Shown in pieces: positions 47,238 to 56,107 of a stretch of 64,000 nucleotides of DNA. How positions within the stretch are numbered: the stretch's first letter is position 1; each line of letters starts with the position of its first letter. A program made the position numbers and the translations under genes. The notes under the pieces were generated by a model, which had not been told where the DNA came from, ran no database searches, and saw only the letters and a program-made list of their open reading frames with translations. The DNA comes from Adiantum capillus-veneris (Eukaryota > Streptophyta > Polypodiopsida > Polypodiales > Pteridaceae): the NCBI GenBank assembly GCA_014529385.2, contig CM043944.1, positions 170,337,740 through 170,401,739 of the forward strand, in the 5' to 3' direction.

Positions 47238-47830
47238 TCACGTGAGTCCTGACTCAAGAATAGCTGGTATAGATCGTGCTCTAGGGGAGCAAAAAATGCC
47301 CTCTTCTTCTGCTGCACTAGGAGTCCGAAGTCAATCTGTGACTGTCTGTGAGTATGTCCCCCAAAAGCACCTCCCTCTGAAGTCTAGCTCTAGTGTCCTG
47401 GCATTCCTCATCATACCAACTGTTCTGGGGCATGCTCCCGGAACGGCGTCTCTGCTCAGGCTGGGTATGTGGTTTTTGCCTTAGTTGCTGCATCATGTAG
47501 TGTCTGTGTCAGTATAGTAGTAAGCTCCTCCAGAGGTCGCCCTGGCTCCTCTGTGCACAGGCGTCTGTAGATCCCATCTATGTATACAGAGTCCGTCTCC
47601 CGCGTGAAGTTGTAGCGAGTAGGGGCTGCTGCCCGTGGCCTGTGTGCTACACTAAACTAAAAAGAGATGGTCAACGACACAAGAGCATGATCCACTGCCA
47701 CACCAACAGGTCTAGGTCCAACCGTGAGATCGTGGATACTAGAGATGAGGCTCGGCTGTGCCATGACATAATCCACTGTGCTGGCTCCATGTCTGTGTGG
47801 AAAGCATGTTAACCCCCCCGCAGCGGGAAA
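45832..47830 (-). pseudogene. LINE copy F ORF2: endonuclease C-terminus, RT with deleted palm, C-terminal domain
   Basis: From the 5' side: endonuclease C-terminus (TCFPHRHGASTVDYVMAQPS, then VGVAVDHALVSLTIS with the conserved D-H pair), a linker holding a 42-base G/C homopolymer, and RT fingers (FFTAEMVRKAIDRMRTGRAYD). An internal deletion then joins NRAMPDTWS directly to the thumb (CSQVQFQEPRTKLWLFDTLVA), removing YADD. The C-terminal part follows in two frames with the zinc motif and the PIP box QRQITDFF at 45,883-45,906. Many stops make it non-functional. Confidence 0.8.
47194..47235. repeat. G42 homopolymer
   Basis: An unbroken run of 42 G inside LINE copy F, at a proline-coding position on the minus strand. 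The length is likely variable and hard to sequence. Confidence 0.9.
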
Positions 47831-47865
47831 TCGCCCCCCACAGAGAGAGAGCATGCCAAGCATGG

Positions 47866-49653
47866 CGGCCATGCTGAGAAGCTTCTCAAGGACACCGGCT
47901 CGTGAAGGGGAACGCGGAGGCTCATTTCAGGAGGAAGCCATTCAGAGAAGCCAAGGGTGGGAGAGAGAGACAGAGTGGTGAGCGCTGCAAGAGAGAGAGG
48001 CTAAGGGAGAGTTGGGGAGCTTGAGAGCAGCCTACAACAGAGGGGCAGAAAGCTTCATGGTGACCACGAGACTGAGAGGTTGCGTGTAAGAGGGCGGGTC
48101 GCCAAAGGAGGAGAGGGGAGCGTTGTCAGAGAGAGGGCCAAAGGGAGGCTATGCATGCAGTCTTCTGAAGAGTGAAGCTAGGGCATCCTACTCCAGTGAA
48201 AGGGTCTCTGATAACTGGCGCATGAAGGACAGCTAGAGAGCAACCAGATCCGGTGGAGGCTCGGGTGGCAGAGAAGAAGGGGCAAAGTTGCTTAGAGGGA
48301 AGCCAAAGGACCATGAAGTAAAGCAGGCAGTCGAAGGGCAGTAGGTTTGTTCCAATTAGCAGGCACACGAGGCATGGCTGAGTGTAATTAGAAGGTTGAC
48401 AGGTAGCTTTTGGAAGAGGATACAAGGCGTAGCTCGTGATCAGCAGGAGGGTATCCAGAGTAAGGTTGTGTCAAGAGGCTTCAGCTTGGGGCAGCTTTGT
48501 CGAGGAGCGGCCATTCAGAACGTCAGCGAAGGTTGGGGTTGTCCGAGAGGACCACTCCTCCCACTCCTTAGCATCAACTTTTGAGAGAAGATTCCACTCT
48601 TGGCTACTATAAAGGAGTCGAAAAATTCATAGAAAGAGCGGGATACAGAAACCCTAGCGACTTCGGGACCAAAGACGAGAGAAAGTACAATAAGCTTGGC
48701 CGTACTAAGATAGGTAGAAACCTGAACCTGAGATTATATACGCCAAGCACCTTGCTTAAGACCTTTAAAAGAGGAGGAAATAGAACTTTGTTGCTGATAT
48801 CTCACAGGCAAATACATTCAAGTATGAAAACTGCAAACTTTTATCACCTTTCACTGCAAAACCTTGTGCTGAGAACACTTTAAACTTAAAAACATAAGTG
48901 ACGACCACCCAAGATAAAGCACCAGTATATGGTAGAGCAGGACTCGAGTAGCACTTCTTTTTTTTTCCGCCTCTCGAATTGGTGGCTTTCGTCTGCCCCA
49001 AGCTAAAGCCTTTTGACACAACCTTACTCTAGATACCCTCCTGTATGCTCTTCCAAAAGTTACCTGTCCACCTTATTATTACACTCAGCCATGCCTCGTA
49101 TGCCTGCGAATTGCAGCAAACCTGCTGCCCTTCGACTCCCTGCTTTACTTAATGGTCCTTCAGCTTCCCCTTTGAGCAACTTTGCCCCTTCTTCTCTGCC
49201 ACCCGAGCCTTCACCTGACCTGGTTGCTCTCTAGCTGTACTTCATGTCCCAATTATCAAAGACCCTTTCACTGCAGTAGGCCTCCCTAGCTCCTTTCTAT
49301 AGAAGACTGCATGCCTAGCCTCCCTTTGGCCTTCTCTCTGGCAGCACTCCCCTCTCCTCCTGTGGCGAGCCGGCCTTGGAGATTTTCTTCTCTTGCTCCA
49401 GTGTTTGATGACCAAACCTTTTTTTTCAATTCCACAACCTCTCTATCTCGTAGTCACCATGCATCTTTCTGCCTCTTTGTTGTAGGCTGCTCTCAAGCTC
49501 CCCAACTCTCCCTTAGCCGCTTTCTCTTGCAGCGCCCACCTCTCTGTCTTTCTCTCCGACTCTTGGCTTCTTTGAACGGCTTCCTCCTGAAATGAGCCTC
49601 CGCGCTCTTTTTCCCCTTCACGAGCTGGTGGCCTTGAGAAGCTTCTCAGCATG
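47866..49653. mobile_element. Long inverted-repeat (foldback-like) element
   Basis: The left arm, about 47,872-48,495, is inversely repeated at about 49,000-49,653, with imperfect but clear identity along roughly 630 bp. The outer ends are catgctgagaagcttctcaagg and its complement. The loop of about 500 bp (48,496-48,999) has no recognisable coding. The arms are purine-rich (left) or pyrimidine-rich (right), with GAGAGA stretches. It lies between two oppositely oriented LINE fragments that both end at its termini. No transposase is seen. It could be a non-autonomous foldback transposon or a hairpin-RNA locus. Confidence 0.7.
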
Positions 49654-50149
49654 AGGTATCAGGATCAGAGATGCCTTGGCTTATATCTACTTGAGCTACA
49701 CCGACATAGAGATAGTCTGTTGAGGAGACATGGAGTACGACAGTCGCAGAGACAGATCACAGACTTCTTTGGATCGAGGGAGCCAAGAGACCAACCACCA
49801 GCACAGGGTTGTACCCGCATTCATACCAAAGGCACCCTCATTGACAGGGCGACTGAGCTCGGGAGATCGAGACGACCACGATCTAGACACAGGAGCACAC
49901 TCCATCGACGGAGACTCCAGTAGAGGATCAGAGGCATTCTAGCATGACACCCAGATTGTCATTGAGGGCCTATTCTATATTTTCACATTTCACATTTCAC
50001 ATTTCACGCTTCATTTTCAGTTTTCATTTTTTGCTTTCAGTACTTTTTGTACTTGTACTTCAAACATTGTATTAGATTCACCACTTTGTATCTGATGGTC
50101 TCATAGGTCATTTTGGCCTTTTGAAGACGTTAATATATCATTTCATTTC

Positions 50150-50152
<3 letters not shown>
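49654..50152 (+). mobile_element. CT-family LINE copy G: ORF2 end with PIP box plus 3' tail
   Basis: Starts in frame at MRYQDQRCLGLYLLELHRH immediately at the end of the inverted repeat. The PIP box QRQITDFF is at 49,747-49,770. The ORF2 C-terminus continues to a stop near 49,923. The 3' UTR ends with the hairpin AGGTCATTTTGGCCT (50,105-50,119), GAAGACGTTAATATATC and two ATTTC units that pass directly into (CT)n. Confidence 0.8.

Positions 50153-50207
<55 letters not shown>
50153..50207. repeat. (CT)n between LINE copies G and H
   Basis: Perfect tract continuous with the ATTTC repeats of copy G and with the truncated start of copy H. Confidence 0.95.
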
Positions 50208-50212
<5 letters not shown>

Positions 50213-50502
50213 TGCATCAGAGGATTCGGATCACTTTGGCCCAGCATGCACGATGCCTGGTCAGGATGGAGGAGATTAATGAGATCCGCCAGCGACCGAT
50301 GCTGGATCTTTTGTGATCTATGATTTAGTTATCCCACCTATCTGCTTAGATCACACCTAGCTGTTTCAGATTCCATAGCATTTTATTCTGTCATTTTATT
50401 ATGTCATTTTTGTTACTCTGACTTTGTATCAGATCCACCACATTGTAACTGTCTGGTCTCATAGGTCATTCTGGCCTTCTGAAGACGTTAATATAACATT
50501 TC

Positions 50503-50505
<3 letters not shown>
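50208..50505 (+). mobile_element. CT-family LINE copy H: 300-bp 3' fragment
   Basis: Begins gaggttgcatcagaggattcgg, the last 30 or so codons of ORF2 (LHQRIRITLAQHARCLV..., METIE-like end), and includes the whole 3' UTR. The hairpin is AGGTCATTCTGGCCT (50,463-50,477). It is flanked on both sides by (CT)n. Confidence 0.8.

Positions 50506-50585
<80 letters not shown>
50506..50585. repeat. (CT)n between LINE copies H and I
   Basis: An 80-bp perfect CT tract. Confidence 0.95.
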
Positions 50586-50586
<1 letters not shown>

Positions 50587-51472
50587 ACAGTTAGCCATGC
50601 AGGGAGATACAGCATGCTGGTACAGGGAGATGACATCGTGGTTTCAGATGCATGGGTTCAACATAGACAGATTGCCCCCCTTCCAATACTCACTGGATGC
50701 GCCCTCTCTGACTCTTACACAGTCCGAGGTAACCAGGCTCATTCGCCAAGATTTGACTTAGCTAGACACCAAGAGGACATGGATATAACCAGCACAAGAG
50801 CTAGGCACGAAGATGGCTTTCTACAGAGAGCATCTCCTCCAGCTTACGGAGGATGGTTTTGTGACGAGGCCCAGCTACATGGACACCCACTTGTCTCATG
50901 GAATACGATGTGCTATTGGCCAGATTTGCACATCTTCACACCAGCTGCGGATAGAGACCGGGAGATACAACGAAATACCAGTAGAGGCCAGGACATGCCC
51001 CCTGTGTGACATCGAGCCTGAGATAGAGTTGCACTACACATGCCACTGCCTCGTCTACTACGAGATACGAGGCCGCTTCCATTGCTTGTTTAGAGAGGGC
51101 TTTGGACCATTCGCTAGAGTCATGCGGTACGAGGATCAGAGATGCCTACGTTTGTTTTTTCTCGAGCTGCACAGACACAGAGAGAGCATGATGAGAGGAG
51201 AGGCTAGCCAGTCTCAGAGACAGATCACAGACTTCTTTAGAGCTTCCATTGGACACCCGGAGGAGTTACTACCACAACAGAGCCCGTCGCTTTATACCAG
51301 AGGCATACTAATCGACCGAGCGACTGAGCTAGGGAGATCCAGACGGCCACGACTGCAGAGGACTACACAGCATCGACGGAGGCTGCATCAGAGGATTCGG
51401 ATCACGTTGGCTCGACATGCACGATGCCCGGTCGGACTACTGACCATGGAGGAGATTGATGAGATCTGCCAA
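50586..51472 (+). pseudogene. LINE copy I ORF2 C-terminal domain with PIP box
   Basis: A 220-codon frame from about 50,813 to 51,475 is fully open. It holds YMDTHLSHGIRCAIGQICTS, zinc motif CPLCDIEPEIELHYTCHC, PIP box QRQITDFF (51,215-51,238), EELLPQQS, an arginine-rich segment and a C-terminus LLTMEEIDEICQ. Upstream of 50,813 the reading continues in another frame. It lacks the RT and endonuclease. Confidence 0.8.
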
Positions 51473-51708
51473 TGACCGATGCTAGATCTCTTGTGATTTA
51501 CCTATCCCAGCTAGTTGTTTAGCTGCTTAGTCCACACCTAGCAGTTTAGGATTCAATAGTATTTTATTTTGTCATTTTGTCATTCTGTTATTTTGTCATC
51601 TTGTTACTCTGACTTTGTATCAGATCCACCACATTGTAACTTTTTGGTCTCATAGGTCACTTTGGCCTTTTGAAGACGTTAATATAACATTTCATTTCAT
51701 TTCATTTC
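50586..51708 (+). mobile_element. CT-family LINE copy I
   Basis: Truncated at ctctcgacagttagcc. In copy E the undisturbed sequence at this point already reads cctctcgacag, so the junction shares CTCTCG with the microsatellite. It ends with the hairpin AGGTCACTTTGGCCT (51,654-51,668), GACGTTAATATAAC and three ATTTC units before CTCTCT. Confidence 0.85.
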
Positions 51709-51766
51709 TCTCTCTCTCTCTCGACGTTAAAAAATCTCTTCTTCTTCTTCTTCTTCTTCTTCTTCT

Positions 51767-51842
<76 letters not shown>
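51709..51842. repeat. (CT)7, 15-bp LINE scrap, (CTT)n and (CT)n
   Basis: Inside the simple repeat lies cgacgttaaaaaatc (51,722-51,736), which equals the last bases of the copy-B-type 3' tail (gacgttaaaaatc at 2938). Then come (CTT)n to about 51,771 and (CT)n to 51,842. It is best read as an extreme 5'-truncated LINE insertion (copy J) in the microsatellite. Confidence 0.65.
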
Positions 51843-51846
<4 letters not shown>

Positions 51847-52077
51847 GCCTTCGTACCTCAGTCCTCTCTGCTACCTCAGCCTTGTGTGTCCGCCAGTAGG
51901 TGCTGCTCGTCCTCAGCTGCAGTAGCTCTCGTTGCACCAACTTCTCTCTGCAGAGTCTATCAGCAGCGGGCAGTCTGGCTTCTGGAGAAGTTGTGGCACG
52001 ACATGGTTCCACAAGGTGAGGGATGTTTAAAAAGGATGTTGTTTGTGGTGCAAGGCTGCGTGAATGTGGTGTAATTT
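51843..52077. other. No gene recognised
   Basis: Short unassigned stretch between the microsatellite and the amidase fragment. Confidence 0.5.
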
Positions 52078-52078
52078 G

Positions 52079-52345
52079 TGTCGCCAAGACAAACCAGCAC
52101 GAGCTTGGTTCAAGAACAACAGGCTAATATTAATCCTCATTACGGGTCAGCTAGAAATCCCCATGATCCAAATAGATATACAGGTGGCTCTTTTGCTGGA
52201 TCAGCAGCATTAGTTGCATGTGGACTATGTCCAGCAGCTCTAGAAACAGATGGTGGAGGTTCTGTGCGCATTCCCTCAGCTCTGTGTAGCATTGTCTGTT
52301 TGAAAGCAACACACGGCCGAATATCCACTGAAGGATTTTCAGAAC
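52079..52345 (+). pseudogene. Amidase-signature (FAAH-like) exon fragment
   Basis: Reads VAKTNQHELGSRTTG in one frame. After a frameshift near 52,117 it reads INPHYGSARNPHDPNRYTGG and ETDGGGSVRIPSALC, then LKATHGRIST. This is the core of the amidase signature family, closest in pattern to plant fatty-acid-amide-hydrolase-like amidases. The nucleophile serine motif DGGGS is kept. The preceding glycine/serine loop reads GGSFAGS instead of the usual GGSSxGS, so a catalytic-loop serine is lost. With the frameshift and isolation inside the intron, it is a dead gene scrap. Confidence 0.75.
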
Positions 52346-52562
52346 CAGCATATTTCAGAACCTGCAGACTTGGTTTATTAGAGCACTCAGAAAATTTAGA
52401 ATTCAGAGCAGAGAAATTCAGAAATTCAGAAAATTCAAAAATTCACAGAAATTGCAGGAGGCGGAATTTGTATGCAAAATGTATGCTTGATGCAGGAGAA
52501 AATGTATGCATAAGTGTGGAAAGTTCTGGAAACAGCTATGTGCTTAGTGTGGCCGTCTTGTG

Positions 52563-53561
52563 ATGGAGGTCACGAGCGCAAACCCAACACTTCCCGAGAG
52601 TTGTAGCCCCTCCCCCTTGAGTGGTTTGCATACAATGGCATCACCAGCAATGAAGAAATCCACTTTTATGGCTACCAGCAAAAGGTTAGCAAACATGGAA
52701 AAGGAGATGAAGGCGTACAAGACAGAGATGGAAGAGTGGAAGATGGAGAAGGCGGTCTTTCTTCAGTGGAAAATCAGCGAGGCCGAGCTTCGAACTGTGG
52801 AGAAAATGGAGCATTGGGCCGAAATTGAAGACCTCAAGAATCAGATTTTAGCCCTCAAGAGAGACCTAACCGAGGCAAGAGCCAATGGTGGACTAGAAGA
52901 GGGAGAAATCCAACTCTCAGTGATAGAAGAACTTAAGGTAATCAAAGAGCAAGTGCAAGCCATTAAGGAAGAGGAGAAACAACAAGAAGCAAAAACATCT
53001 TTATGGACAGATATGATTACCAAAACCCATAAGAAAGTGGAGAAAGCGGAGAAGTGGATTTCGGTCGCAAAGAAGGGCAAAGGCAAGGAGGTATGAATCT
53101 CCACTCCCACCATCATCAACATGACATTTGAGGAGGAACAACGAAGACGTATGACGGATTTGCATGTGAGGGTTACCGGCCTTAACAATCGGGACAAAAT
53201 TGATGAGGAAGTACAGGAGCTCATGTTACTAATGGGGATGCAAAAAGCGACACATACAAGAACATGGAGAGTTGGTAAGAAAAGTGGAGGCAGGGGGAAA
53301 CATCGAGAGGAAGAGCTCTCATATTGCGCTTTCCCTCTATTGAGGAGGAGGACTTTTTTAGAAGGAGACTCACTCTCAAAAAGACTGGTATCTTCCTTGG
53401 TGACGATCTCACCCTCTCACAGCTTGCCCACATGCAAGAAGTCATGCCAGAGATTAGGGCCGCAAGAGAAAAAGGGAAGACAGCTTTTTATAGAGAAGGA
53501 AGAGTGGTCATTATGGAGAGACGCCCTACATGATGGTGCGAGACCTATGGGAGCACACTGA
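52563..53561 (+). pseudogene. LINE ORF1 with coiled coil and RRM-like C-terminal part
   Basis: The first frame (52,563-53,096) is a charged coiled coil (EKEMKAYKTEMEEWKMEKA... VIEELKVIKEQVQAIKEEE). After a frame change it reads MTDLHVRVTGLNNRDKIDEEV. A further frame change gives the C-terminal part LRFPSIEEEDFFRRRL-like and LGDDLTLSQLAHMQEVMPEIR, GKTAFYREGRVVI. The order coiled coil, RRM-like domain, C-terminal domain resembles animal-type L1 ORF1p rather than the DUF4283 type. It sits directly upstream of an ORF2 start. Confidence 0.6.
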
Positions 53562-53562
53562 A

Positions 53563-53721
53563 GATGGCTACTTGGAATTATAATGGGTCTATGAGGTTGG
53601 ATGTTGGGGCCTTTGAGGACAGTTTCAGAGAAAGGGACATTGTATTCTTCTCGGAGACTCACCAGGCGCCTAGACAGGTGATGCCACATGTGGAGGGATA
53701 TAGCTGGGAGTTTTCTACTTA
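53563..53721 (+). pseudogene. LINE ORF2 start: endonuclease N-terminus
   Basis: MATWNYNGSMR, then RERDIVFFSETHQAP and GYSW are the first motifs of the apurinic-type endonuclease (asparagine near the N-terminus, the glutamate in ETH). A stop ends it at about 53,721 and no further ORF2 is recognisable. Confidence 0.6.
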
Positions 53722-54832
53722 GAAATGTAGAGCTTGAAGTGCTGAAGGAGCAGGTCCAGACGGCTCATCAAACAGAGCTACGGAGCCCAAGCTATCGAAG
53801 GTTGAGGGATCAGTGTGTTGTAGATTCTTGCCAGATTCTTGCCAGACAGGGCAGTTGGGGGCAGGTGGTCCAAGTGGATGTCAGGGTATAGGCGTGTAGT
53901 GCTCTACATCTGGAGCCTACCTGTCTTTTCAGATTGCAGATCAGAGCCACGGATTGTAGTTTATGATCAGTTGAAGTTTTGCCGGGGGCTAGGTTGGTGC
54001 CCATCTAACCACATGGGGAATCGTGCCATCTGGCGTCTTTTGAGCCTCGACAAGGTTCTAGAGCAAGGTATGCATTATATGGAGCTAACAGGAGCTGACT
54101 ACACGTCAAACGGAGCCCGGAGCAGAAAGTTATAGCAGTCGGAAGAAAGGGTGCCTTTGTCCGAAGTTGATTGCAGGTGAAATTTGGCATTTTTACGGCT
54201 TCGGTTCGAGGGCTTGGGGAATTGTGAAGTGCGGCAAAGTGGGGTGAGTCCGGAGTCAGACAAGTGAGTTTGTGGCCGGGTTTTGCGGCTCGGCGATCGG
54301 ATCGCCAGTGACCAATTGGCAAGCAGGGCAAGCAGTGGGGAAAAAAGAGGTTGGGGATTTTTTTTTTGAGGAAAAGTTTTTTTTGAAGTTTCAAGCTATT
54401 GGGGAGAACTCACCAAAGATTGCCACGTGGCGGGGGTGGGGTAATCCCACATGCGAATTGTGGGGGTCGGATGATGGGGTACAAGACCTGGGGCGTAAGC
54501 CTCTTGTTAAGCATGGAGTAGAGAGTGGGAGCTCCTTGGTGCTCGGCTATGGCGTGCGCACACGGGTGCTGCTAGTGGTGATTTGTGCGGCGGCGTTGCC
54601 GTCTTGGTGGCGGATTTTGGTGGTTGTGGCGGTGCGGCATTGGCCCTAGCCGGTGGCGCGCACTGGGAGGCGGTGGTCAATACAGTGATGACGTGGCATG
54701 GCTAAGGGCAGTGCCCCGCGTGCCCACACCTCTTTTGAAGACAAAACTAGTGCCCTTCCCCCCCCCCCCCAATAGCGATGTCGCTAATGCCGGGTAGAGG
54801 AGGGGTCCCACAGCAGGCATGTGAATAGACAT
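53722..54832. other. No gene recognised
   Basis: Contains a 12-bp tandem duplication (gattcttgccag near 53,823). A short palindrome-like aatagcgatgtcgctaat lies at 54,771, related to tagcaaaatcgcta at 3,595 and to the centre of the 1-806 palindrome (aatagcg). No coding domain is seen. Confidence 0.45.
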
Positions 54833-56020
54833 AGAGATGATGATGATGATGTATTTACGTCCTCGGGGGGCCAAAATGACCCATGGGACCCAAAATCTCA
54901 TATATGAGACTCCCCCCCCTTCCCAAGTGGAGGGGACGTGTCATGATTCTGTGGTGATTTTGTTTGTGAGTGTGGTGTGATGTTCTAGCACTTTGGCAAG
55001 ATAGATGCCTAGCGCTACTGGAGAGGGATGTGTTCTTGAGAGAAGCTCCTCAAATGTAGTACATCTTTGAATAAGTTGGGGAAAGTCGACCCGAATGTGT
55101 GCATATGCTGGACATTCAAGGGTTACATGTGCCTCATTTTCCAATGAGTTCAAGTTGCATTGAGTGCATCTCCTCATGTTTGCATCAATATTCAGCCATC
55201 CTCCCGTTTCACTCTTGAGCATGTGTGATCTTGTCCGCATCAAGGTGATGGCCCGTCTCGCACGGTAAGACATGGGTGTCCTGATATGTATTTGGGTTTC
55301 CCCGGTCTTGTACTCTTCCCAATATCTCGTGTTTATGTGCTTGCAATAGTATTCAAACGTGGACCTGTGCATTGCATTCTTCCATTTGCTGTGGAGGGCC
55401 TCAAGTAATTGTAGCTCAAAATTGAGCTCGCGCTCATGCTCGGTGCCTGCCTCTACATGCATGTCCACATGTGCTCCCACATTCCATTTAGAGAACCATT
55501 TTCTGATGTCCTCAACAAGGCTAGAGGTGAGAAACTTGCTTTTGTGGTTCTTTTGCGGCTTACATCCTACCTCCCATGCTATGTGAGGCAAACGGTTATG
55601 AGGCATCAGCTTCACCTTCAAGAGATATCTATGCATTCTTTGCAAGGCAAGCATTTCCAATGGTCTTTGTTTAGTCTCCAATAGCATCACTGAGACAATG
55701 GGGTAGTGGGTTGCACATGTGAGGGAGAGGCTCATGAGTAGGTGGAATAGGTCTAGCTCCTGTGCCTCCTGGATTTTCCACATTTTACGGTCAGTGAGGG
55801 TCTTTATATGTCTGCAAGCCTCTCGCTTAGCGATCTCGCCAACTGCACACAAGCATTTGTAGACCTCTCTACACACATCATTATACCATACGGGGTATGG
55901 TGCAAGAGCATGTAACATTGCTTGTGTGTGCGTGGTGTCAGAAGCTATTGAGAGCCGATGTGTGTAGGATAGTGTAGAGCTGGGTGGTGATTGCCTTGAG
56001 TGGAGCAAATGGGTCTAGCT
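54833..56020 (-). mobile_element. Second LINE subfamily (copy L), ORF2 C-terminus with related 3' hairpin
   Basis: On the minus strand a 355-codon frame (56,008-54,941) is followed by a short 3' UTR. The tail reads GGGTCATTTTGGCCC (complement at 54,868-54,882), CCGAGGACGTAAATA and then (CAT)n. The hairpin has the same loop as the CT family but a G-C closing pair instead of A-T. Confidence 0.7.
54941..56008 (-). CDS. LINE copy L ORF2 C-terminal region (open, 5' truncated)
   Basis: Uninterrupted 355 codons. The N-terminal part matches the RT thumb and connection of LINEs in pattern only (VWYNDVCREVYKC..., LPHIAWEVGCKP). It is followed by YRARRAITLMRTRSHMLKSETGGW, which parallels the CT family's GIRCAIGQIRTSSHQLEIETGRY block. 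A zinc-binding motif C-x2-C-x9-H-x4-C follows (CTQCNLNSLENEAHVTLEC). There is no PIP box. It ends ...NKITTES. The start is not a genuine initiator: the element is 5' truncated and no RT active site is present. Confidence 0.65.
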   Translation of the reverse strand: MLHSRQSPPSSTLSYTHRLSIASDTTHTQAMLHALAPYPVWYNDVCREVYKCLCAVGEIAKREACRHIKTLTDRKMWKIQEAQELDLFHLLMSLSLTCATHYPIVSVMLLETKQRPLEMLALQRMHRYLLKVKLMPHNRLPHIAWEVGCKPQKNHKSKFLTSSLVEDIRKWFSKWNVGAHVDMHVEAGTEHERELNFELQLLEALHSKWKNAMHRSTFEYYCKHINTRYWEEYKTGETQIHIRTPMSYRARRAITLMRTRSHMLKSETGGWLNIDANMRRCTQCNLNSLENEAHVTLECPAYAHIRVDFPQLIQRCTTFEELLSRTHPSPVALGIYLAKVLEHHTTLTNKITTES

Positions 56021-56107
56021 GTTAAATGCCCCTACACAGGTTGAGTGTAACTATCAGATAGATCATGGCGGGTGTGTGTAGAGGGGGTGGGCTCTCAAAC
56101 GACAGAG

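Larger units (their letters stand above)
45463..47830 (-). mobile_element. CT-family LINE copy F with endonuclease remnant
   Basis: Minus-strand copy with the complete 3' tail (hairpin complement at 45,499-45,513). Unlike most copies it retains the end of the apurinic-type endonuclease. That shows the family is of the APE-endonuclease type. Its 5' end is cut where the inverted-repeat element begins. Confidence 0.8.
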
